Of a DNA stretch of 19,101 bases, positions 13,916-19,101 are shown piece after piece (positions within the stretch are counted from its first letter, which is position 1; each line of letters begins with the position of its first letter). Source of the DNA: CAZJAD01 sp964543855 (lineage in GTDB: Bacteria; Electryoneota; RPQS01; DYHQ01); NCBI GenBank assembly GCA_964543855.1, contig CAZJAD010000041.1, positions 1 to 19,101 of the forward strand, in the 5' to 3' direction. A program made the position numbers and the translations under genes. The notes beneath the pieces are model-generated. The model was given only the letters and a program-made list of their open reading frames with translations. It was not told where the DNA came from and did not search any database.

Positions 13916-14983
13916 ATGATCGCCAGACTTCGAGAAATCGAGGCGCGCCTTGACGAGGTTGAGCGGCAGTTGGTGACGCCGCAGGTGGCGGCCAATCCGA
14001 CTGTCTCCCGGCCTCTCATGAAGGAATTGAAAGCGCTGAAGCCCATTGTTGAGGCGTCCCGGCGGCTGCAGGAGTTGCAGGGTCGCGCGGATGAGGCCAC
14101 GGCGATGCTGAAGGATCCCGATGACGAGATCCGTCAGCTGGCTCGACAGGAGCTCCTCGAGGTCCAGTCGCGTATCGATGAGGTCGAAGACGAGATCAAG
14201 GGCATGTTGCTGCCGCAGGATCCGACCGATGACCGGAACGCCATCCTCGAGGTTCGAGCCGGCACTGGAGGCGAAGAAGCAGCGCTTTTCGCCGCCGACC
14301 TTGTGCGGATGTACACCCGCTTCATCGAACAGCGCGGATGGACGCAGGAATCCCTGACCATGAGTCCGAGTGAGGTCGGCGGTTTCAAAGAAGTCGCGCT
14401 GCTGGTTCGGGGCCCGAGGGCTTACGGCACGCTCAAGTGGGAAAGCGGCGTGCACCGTGTCCAGCGCGTGCCCGTAACCGAGAGTCAGGGACGGATCCAC
14501 ACATCCGCTGCGACCGTGGCTGTCCTGCCGGAAGCCGAGGAAATCGAGGTCGAGATTGACTCGGACGACCTGCGGATCGATGTGTATCGGTCTCAAGGGG
14601 CTGGCGGCCAACATGTCAACACGACGGATTCCGCCGTGCGAATTACCCACTTGCCATCCGGCCTCGTCGTTGCGTGCCAGGACGAACGTTCGCAGTACAA
14701 GAACAAGGCGAAGGCCATGAAACTGCTTCGCGCCCGACTCTTGGCCCGGGCCCGCGAGAGCGAAGCAACGAAGGTTGCCGCCGACCGTCGGGCGCAGGTC
14801 CGGAGCGGCGACCGCAGTGAAAAAATCCGAACCTACAATTTCCCCCAAAATCGTGTGACCGACCATCGCATCAGTCTGACCCTCCATCGGCTGGAGGAAG
14901 TGCTGGCTGGGGACTTGGACGAAATCATCGAAAGCCTGAGACTCCATGACCGTGCCGAAAGACTGAAGGCCGGCAACCAGTGA
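13916..14983 (+). CDS. prfA: Peptide chain release factor 1
   Basis: This factor recognises stop codons UAA and UAG and triggers peptide release on the ribosome. The 355-aa product has normal length for RF1. It shows the coiled N-terminal domain (1-100), AGTGGEEAALFA (115-126), the codon-recognition tripeptide PVT (186-188, PxT class, so RF1 and not RF2) in RVPVTESQGRIHTSAATVAV, and the catalytic GGQ (230-232) in GAGGQHVNTTDSAVR. The RSGDRSEKIRTYNFPQNRVTDHRI block is also typical. There is no frameshift as seen in prfB. The usual neighbour prmC (GGQ methyltransferase) is absent on both sides; a glycosyltransferase follows after 12 nt. The ATG has a GAAGAG-like site close upstream. Confidence 0.97.
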   Translation: MIARLREIEARLDEVERQLVTPQVAANPTVSRPLMKELKALKPIVEASRRLQELQGRADEATAMLKDPDDEIRQLARQELLEVQSRIDEVEDEIKGMLLPQDPTDDRNAILEVRAGTGGEEAALFAADLVRMYTRFIEQRGWTQESLTMSPSEVGGFKEVALLVRGPRAYGTLKWESGVHRVQRVPVTESQGRIHTSAATVAVLPEAEEIEVEIDSDDLRIDVYRSQGAGGQHVNTTDSAVRITHLPSGLVVACQDERSQYKNKAKAMKLLRARLLARARESEATKVAADRRAQVRSGDRSEKIRTYNFPQNRVTDHRISLTLHRLEEVLAGDLDEIIESLRLHDRAERLKAGNQ

Positions 14984-14995
14984 ATCTTTCTCTCT

Positions 14996-15976
14996 ATGCC
15001 TGATTCCTCCCTGGGCGTCATCATCGTTTCCTACAATACCTGCGAGTTTCTCCGTGGATGCTTGCTGGCTTTGAGGCGTGTCGTCGACGAAGGGCCGTTT
15101 GACATTGTGGTCGCGGATAACGGCTCCACAGACGGCAGCGTCGAGATGGTAAGGAACGAATTCCCGGAGATACGCCTGCTCGCGTTGGGTCAGAATCTCG
15201 GTTTCGCACGAGCCAACAACCGGGCGGCTCAGGAAACGCGGTGTCCGGAAATTCTCTTCCTGAACCCGGATACCGTGGTAACGCGAGGAGCGGTGGCGAG
15301 GCTGCGCCAGACTCTCGCCTCGCATCCTTCGGCGGCGGTTATCGGCGGGCAGCTTGTCAATGAGAGCGGTGATCCTCTGGCATCCAGTTTCGCCTTTCCG
15401 TCTCTCTGGCGCGAGTTTTGGAATCTACTGCCGGAGCTGAAAGGCCTCTTTCGTGTGCGCGCGTTGGCCTCAAGACTCTCGCGACTCATGCCGCGGCTCT
15501 GGCGTGGCAGCTACCGCGCCGACACCGAAGCACGACAGGTGGACTCTGTCGGAGGCGCATGCATGATTGTGCGCGGCGATGCTTTTCGCGAGATGGGAGG
15601 ATTCTGTGAGGAGTTCTTCCTCTATCACGAGGAAATGGAACTGTGTTATCGTCTGCGCCGGCAGGGTCGAGAGGTATGGTTGGAGCCCCGAGCGCGGATC
15701 CTGCACTACGAAGGGAAATCCAGCGGTGCGCGGCACTCCCGATTAGCACCGACCCCAATTCTCGGATATCGCCTGAAAGGGATGAAGTACTTCTGGTCAC
15801 ATCATCACCCGGGCATGCGCTATCGTGTGTGGCAGGTTATGGTGCGAGGCTTGCTGAGGTTACGAGCGACTCTGTGCGTGGGTGGAGGGGTGCTGACTCG
15901 AGACGAAGTGCGAGCGCGTCTCCTGGCAAGGGCAGGGGGCCTGCGCGCCCTGGTGCGGGAGCTGAAGGCGGTGTGA
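14996..15976 (+). CDS. GT2-family glycosyltransferase, rhamnosyltransferase-like
   Basis: This enzyme transfers a sugar from a nucleotide-sugar donor, probably onto a lipid-linked or surface glycan on the inner side of the membrane. The 326-aa product has the GT-A core: VIIVSYNT (8-15), VVADNGSTDGS, NLGFARANNRA, LFLNPDTVV (DxD-like NPD), VGGACMIVRGDAFREMGGFCEEFFLYHEEMELCYRLRRQG with the catalytic-region acid pair, and a basic C-terminal part without a clear membrane helix. It resembles WbbL-type rhamnosyltransferases, which would suit the dTDP-rhamnose operon in the window, but donor specificity cannot be read from sequence. It is 12 nt after prfA, with no SD, and is probably co-transcribed with it. 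Confidence 0.9.
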   Translation: MPDSSLGVIIVSYNTCEFLRGCLLALRRVVDEGPFDIVVADNGSTDGSVEMVRNEFPEIRLLALGQNLGFARANNRAAQETRCPEILFLNPDTVVTRGAVARLRQTLASHPSAAVIGGQLVNESGDPLASSFAFPSLWREFWNLLPELKGLFRVRALASRLSRLMPRLWRGSYRADTEARQVDSVGGACMIVRGDAFREMGGFCEEFFLYHEEMELCYRLRRQGREVWLEPRARILHYEGKSSGARHSRLAPTPILGYRLKGMKYFWSHHHPGMRYRVWQVMVRGLLRLRATLCVGGGVLTRDEVRARLLARAGGLRALVRELKAV

Positions 15977-15983
15977 CGCGGGC

Positions 15984-16012
15984 TTGACTCTTAGAGGCAA
16001 TGTGCGTATATT
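15984..16012 (+). promoter_or_regulatory. Promoter of the EF-G-like/HIT/macro operon
   Basis: TTGACT (15984-15989), a 17-nt spacer and TATATT (16007-16012), starting 8 nt after the glycosyltransferase stop. The predicted start is near 16019, giving an approximately 84-nt leader. Confidence 0.7.
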
Positions 16013-16037
16013 TTAGGACTTCGGCACCAATCTACCC

Positions 16038-16055
16038 ATGATCGCCCCTCTGTGA
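16038..16055 (+). other. Mini-ORF in the EF-G-like leader
   Basis: ATG at 16038 opens a five-codon frame (MIAPL) closed by TGA at 16053-16055, inside the predicted leader. No SD precedes it. It may be chance, or a short upstream cistron affecting downstream translation. Confidence 0.15.
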
Positions 16056-16090
16056 GCGTTCTCTTCTGTTGTCCCACCTTGTTTTAGCTT

Positions 16091-16101
16091 GGAGGTTCTC
16101 C
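16091..16101 (+). promoter_or_regulatory. SD deciding the TTG start, within a small hairpin
   Basis: GGAGG at 16091-16095 lies 7 nt before TTG 16103 and fixes that non-ATG start. The same bases can form GGAG-GTT-CTCC (16091-16101), a weak 4-bp hairpin that would hide the SD. Confidence 0.5.
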
Positions 16102-16102
16102 T

Positions 16103-18190
16103 TTGGCAGCGCATGTTCTTGACCGCATCCGCAACATCGGTGTGTTTGGCCATGGTGATGCCGGAAAAACCACACTCGCCGAGGCGATGCTCTTCTCTAT
16201 GGGTGAAAGCACGCGTATCGGATCGATTGAAGATGGCACGACCCTTTCGGACTATACGAAAGCAGAGATCGAGCGCAAAATCTCCATTCAGGCGAGTGTC
16301 TTGAGAGGGATCTGGAAAGATCATCAGATGACGGTGATAGACACGCCGGGCTTTTTCGATTTTGTCGGAGAAGTGGTCAGCAGTTTGCGGGTCGTGGATC
16401 TGGCTCTGTTCTCCGTCAATGCCTCTTCGGGTGTTGATGTGGGAACCGACCGCATCTGGGAGATGACGGGAAAGCTGGACCTTCCCCGCATGTTTTTCAT
16501 TTCGAAACTCAACCGTGAGCATGTGGATTGGGATGGCATCATCGCAGACATACACCTTCGTTACGGCAATCGGGCTTGTCCTGTGCAGTTCCCGCTTGAG
16601 ACAGGTGAAGGCTTCGAATCGATAGCCGATGTCCTGCTGATGAAGCGGATGAGGTTCACGCAGGACGGCTCGGGGAAATTCGAAGTGCACGAGCTGGAAG
16701 GGGATGCGAAGAGCCGTGCCGAGGAGTTGCGGGCCAAGCTTGTTGAATCCGCGGCTGAAGCGGACGACGAACTGATGGAAGCTTTCTTTGACAAGGGCGA
16801 TCTCACTCCGGAACAGTTCGAAAAGGGTCTGCGAATCGGTATCAGCGCTGGGGAAGTTTACCCGATTCTGTGCGGCGCGGGCAATCAGAATATCGGAGTA
16901 CGCCGACTCTTGGATTTTATCACGCAGTACGGCCCGACACCGCTCAACAGGCCTCCCGTCGAAGGCGATTCTCCCGCGTCCGGCAAACCGCTGACGCGAG
17001 CGCCGAGTGTGGACGCTCCGACGGCCGCCCTTGTCTTCAAGACCATCTCGGAAGCGCATCTGGGTGAGCTTTCGTTCTTTCGGGTTTTCTCGGGAACGAT
17101 CAGTCCCGGTATGGAGCTGAGCAACCCGAACACGAACTCCACGGAGAAGATTGGGCAGATCTTCTGGATGAATGGCAAGAATCGTGTGCAGGCAGACAAG
17201 CTGGTGGCCGGTGAGATTGGTGCGACCGTGAAGCTCAAGAACACCCGAACTGGTGACACTCTCTGCGACCTACGAGACCCCTTCCGGTTTCGACCGATTG
17301 AATTCCTGGATCCGGTGCTGGAGACGGCGATTGTGCCGAAGGCAAAGGGCGATGAGGAGAAGATCTCCGTCGGAATGCACAGCCTGAAGGCGGAGGATCC
17401 CAGTTTTGATATTCGAATGGATGCCGAACTCAGCCAAATCGTCCTTGCGGGACAGGGAGATTTGCACTTGACCATCTTGGTGGACAAGTTGAAGCAGAAA
17501 TCCGGTGTCGAAGTGGACTTGATCGAGCCGAAGATTCCGTACCGTGAGACCATCCGTGGCTCGGCTGACGCTGAAGGTAAACACAAGAAACAGAGTGGTG
17601 GCCGAGGTCAGTTTGGGATTGTCTGGGTGAAGCTCGAGCCCCGACCTCGGGGAGAGGGATACGAGTTCGTCAATCAGATCGTCGGAGGCGCCATTCCCAC
17701 GAAGTTCATCCCGGCCGTCGACAAAGGTATCCAGGACACACTGCACAGAGGCGTCATCGCCGGTTATCCTGTGGTGGATGTCAAGGTGACGCTCTATGAT
17801 GGGAAGTTCCACGAAGTAGACTCCTCGGAACTGGCATTTAAGATTGCGGGCTCACTGGGCTTTCGCAACGCTTTCAAGAAGTGCAAACCGGTGATGCTGG
17901 AGCCGATCTACGACCTCGAGGTTCGTGTGCCGGAAGAGTTCATGGGCGATATTATGGGCGACCTTTCGAGTCGGCGTGGCAAGATTCAGGGCATGGATTC
18001 GGAGGGGCGCATGCAGGTTATTCGTGCGAAAGTTCCTTTGAAAGAGCTCTATCGCTATTCGACGGCTGTGCGTTCCATGACCCAGGGGCGAGGTATCTCT
18101 CGGCAGAGCTTTTCTCACTATGAGGAAGTGCCGCCGGACATTCAGCAGAAACTCGTGGCCGCCTACACCGAGGAGAAGGAAGAAGAATAG
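16103..18190 (+). CDS. EF-G-like GTPase (EF-G-2/FusA2-type paralogue)
   Basis: A 695-aa translational GTPase with the full five-domain EF-G layout. The G domain has P-loop GHGDAGKTT (16-24), switch I without the standard RGIT (ERKISIQ instead), G3 DTPGFFDF (80-87) where canonical EF-G has DTPGHVDF, and G4 SKLN (134-137) where it has NKMD. Domain IV shows KKQSGGRGQFG, and domain V ends in SMTQGRGISRQSFSHYEEVP. These changes, including loss of the His that activates GTP hydrolysis, mark the EF-G-like paralogue subfamily (compare Thermus EF-G-2) rather than the housekeeping factor. The role may be in ribosome recycling, stress or an unknown step; it cannot be told from sequence. Start is TTG with a strong SD. 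It leads an operon with HIT and macro genes. Confidence 0.93.
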   Translation: MAAHVLDRIRNIGVFGHGDAGKTTLAEAMLFSMGESTRIGSIEDGTTLSDYTKAEIERKISIQASVLRGIWKDHQMTVIDTPGFFDFVGEVVSSLRVVDLALFSVNASSGVDVGTDRIWEMTGKLDLPRMFFISKLNREHVDWDGIIADIHLRYGNRACPVQFPLETGEGFESIADVLLMKRMRFTQDGSGKFEVHELEGDAKSRAEELRAKLVESAAEADDELMEAFFDKGDLTPEQFEKGLRIGISAGEVYPILCGAGNQNIGVRRLLDFITQYGPTPLNRPPVEGDSPASGKPLTRAPSVDAPTAALVFKTISEAHLGELSFFRVFSGTISPGMELSNPNTNSTEKIGQIFWMNGKNRVQADKLVAGEIGATVKLKNTRTGDTLCDLRDPFRFRPIEFLDPVLETAIVPKAKGDEEKISVGMHSLKAEDPSFDIRMDAELSQIVLAGQGDLHLTILVDKLKQKSGVEVDLIEPKIPYRETIRGSADAEGKHKKQSGGRGQFGIVWVKLEPRPRGEGYEFVNQIVGGAIPTKFIPAVDKGIQDTLHRGVIAGYPVVDVKVTLYDGKFHEVDSSELAFKIAGSLGFRNAFKKCKPVMLEPIYDLEVRVPEEFMGDIMGDLSSRRGKIQGMDSEGRMQVIRAKVPLKELYRYSTAVRSMTQGRGISRQSFSHYEEVPPDIQQKLVAAYTEEKEEE

Positions 18191-18717
18191 TGGATCGCCT
18201 TTGGGCGCCGTGGCGAATGGAATATATCCGCGGGATGCAGGTGGAAGACAAAGAAGGGTCTTGTATTTTCTGCAAGATGCTGGCCGAAGACCGTGATCGC
18301 GAGAATTTCATCGTCTATCGCGGGTCGCGCGCTTTTGTCGTTTTGAATCTCTATCCGTACAACAGTGGGCACCTGATGATCGTGCCTGTGCGGCATGTGG
18401 GTCAGCTTGGCGATTTGCACGCCGACGAGCTGCTGGAGCTCGGTCAGCTCCTTCAGATAGCCACGCGAGCGCTCGAGCGGACGATGCAGCCGCACGGCTT
18501 CAACATCGGCATGAATCTCGGCCGCATCGCCGGAGCCGGAATTCAAGACCATGTCCACTATCATCTTGTGCCGAGGTGGAGTGGCGACACGAACTTCATG
18601 CCGGTGACGGGGGAGACGAAGGTCGTATCGGAATCCCTGCGAGACGGCTGGGAACGGTTGCACAAGGAATTCGAGAAGATCCTGAGAGAGCAGTCGACCG
18701 GAAAAGGAACATCTTGA
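18190..18717 (+). CDS. HIT-family nucleotide hydrolase / Ap4A phosphorylase-like
   Basis: The 175-aa product begins MDRLWAPWRMEYI, the hallmark of bacterial Ap4A phosphorylase-like HIT proteins. It has CIFC (25-28, probable zinc ligands), LNLYPYNSGHLMIVPVRH (52-69), GFNIGMNLGRIAGAGI (103-118) and the catalytic histidine triad HVHYHLVPRW (121-130: His121, His123, His125). Members cleave dinucleoside polyphosphates or nucleotidyl conjugates. The GTG start shares a base with the TAG of the EF-G-like gene (TAGTG), so translation is coupled to it. Another start (ATG, codon 10) would cut the conserved N-terminus. Confidence 0.93.
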   Translation: MDRLWAPWRMEYIRGMQVEDKEGSCIFCKMLAEDRDRENFIVYRGSRAFVVLNLYPYNSGHLMIVPVRHVGQLGDLHADELLELGQLLQIATRALERTMQPHGFNIGMNLGRIAGAGIQDHVHYHLVPRWSGDTNFMPVTGETKVVSESLRDGWERLHKEFEKILREQSTGKGTS

Positions 18718-19101
18718 CGCAGGCTCTCGCGGCGATGAGGAAGGGCCCCGTGAAGTGCGGCAAAGGTGAGCTTGAAATTCTCCAGGGCGACATCACCGAG
18801 CAGACCACCGAGGCCATCGTCAATGCCGCCAACAATCGGCTGATTCTCGGAGCCGGCGTGGCCGGTGCGATTGCCCGTAAAGGCGGGCCGACAATTCAGG
18901 AAGAATGCAACCGCCACGGGCCCATCGAAGTCGGCCAGGCCGCCATCACCGGAGCAGGGAATCTGCCCTGCAAGTGGGTGATTCATGCGGCGGGCATGCG
19001 CCCGGGTTCGGGTGTGACAGCGTCCGCCCTTGAAAGCTGCACGCGTGCCAGCCTTGAAATCTGCAGAAAGAATAACATTGCTTCCGTTGCCTTTCCCGCT
19101 A
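18714..19101 (+). CDS. Macro-domain protein (ADP-ribose binding), partial at right edge
   Basis: The frame runs open to the window end, about 129 codons. It contains the macro-domain core: LEILQGDITEQTTEAIVNAANNRL, then LGAGVAGAIARKGGPTIQEECN, GQAAITGAGNLPCKWVIHAAGM and a last visible SVAFPA strand. Such domains bind ADP-ribose, and many remove ADP-ribose from proteins or nucleic acids. It resembles the AF1521-like type with a GAGVAGAI phosphate-binding loop. I propose TTG 18714, which overlaps the HIT TGA as TTGA and has AAGGAA just upstream; ATG 18735 in the same frame is possible but has no ribosome site. The C-terminal end lies outside the window. Confidence 0.9.
   Translation, partial: MTQALAAMRKGPVKCGKGELEILQGDITEQTTEAIVNAANNRLILGAGVAGAIARKGGPTIQEECNRHGPIEVGQAAITGAGNLPCKWVIHAAGMRPGSGVTASALESCTRASLEICRKNNIASVAFPA

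Noticed and set aside
13718..15325. 535-codon open frame antisense to prfA and the glycosyltransferase
   Set aside because: It lies fully opposite two well-recognised genes, has no family signature, and is rich in residues expected from antisense reading of GC-rich codons.
16013..17059. 348-codon antisense frame over the EF-G-like gene
   Set aside because: Same reasoning: it mirrors a clear EF-G coding region and has no recognisable motif or ribosome site.
1..19101. tRNA, rRNA, CRISPR array, insertion sequence or attachment site
   Set aside because: I looked for cloverleaf-like tails, direct-repeat arrays, transposase motifs and flanking repeats around the R-M genes and found none I could support by eye.

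Overview
The window looks like a scaffold of an uncultured bacterium. It is GC-rich, with tightly packed operons, some GTG and TTG starts, and two runs of exactly 100 N (2934-3033 and 5083-5182) that are probably assembly gaps of unknown true length. A PorX-type response regulator (receiver fused to a PglZ phosphatase-like domain) is typical of Bacteroidota and relatives. Two of the five promoters I can propose end in TAnnTTTG, the Bacteroidota-like -7 element. Together these suggest the FCB superphylum or a neighbouring candidate phylum. This is an inference: no rRNA or other phylogenetic marker settles it.

Layout. (1) Minus strand, 7392 down to 375: one nucleotide-sugar operon read from a clear promoter. 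Its order is UDP-glucuronate decarboxylase, rmlA, a SIMPL-domain membrane-anchored protein (broken by gap 2), rmlD, rmlC-like epimerase, an unrecognised possible nuclease-fold protein, then (after gap 1) a DNA methyltransferase and an MjaI-type restriction enzyme, and finally rmlB. The operon therefore supplies dTDP-L-rhamnose and UDP-xylose, and a restriction-modification (R-M) pair sits inside it, joined to rmlB by a 4-nt stop/start overlap. A partial membrane protein runs off the left edge (269-1). (2) Plus strand, 7465-9880: a DUF2520 Rossmann protein and porX. (3) Minus strand, 12240-9944: a small Pro-tailed membrane protein, a multi-pass membrane protein, an overlapping second small Pro-tailed membrane ORF, and an AAA+/Fis-type regulator without the GAFTGA loop. 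These converge on porX at a shared hairpin terminator. (4) Plus strand, 12596-13723: a soluble histidine kinase, divergent from block 3. (5) Plus strand, 13916-15976: release factor 1 and a GT2 glycosyltransferase, preceded by a 192-nt hairpin-rich spacer. (6) Plus strand, 16103 to the right edge: an EF-G-like paralogue, a HIT-family nucleotide hydrolase/phosphorylase and a macro-domain protein. The three genes use TTG, GTG and TTG starts, and the last two overlap the preceding stop.

Functionally the window combines cell-surface polysaccharide precursor supply (block 1 plus the GT2 enzyme), signalling (porX, the kinase, the AAA+ regulator and its membrane partners), and translation/nucleotide housekeeping (RF1, EF-G-like, HIT, macro). 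The most unusual parts are the R-M system embedded in the rhamnose operon, whose methyltransferase carries a nuclease-like tail, and the uncharacterised four-ORF membrane/AAA+ cassette. The tetranucleotide CTAG, the known target of MjaI, is almost absent from the window (two sites found by eye).
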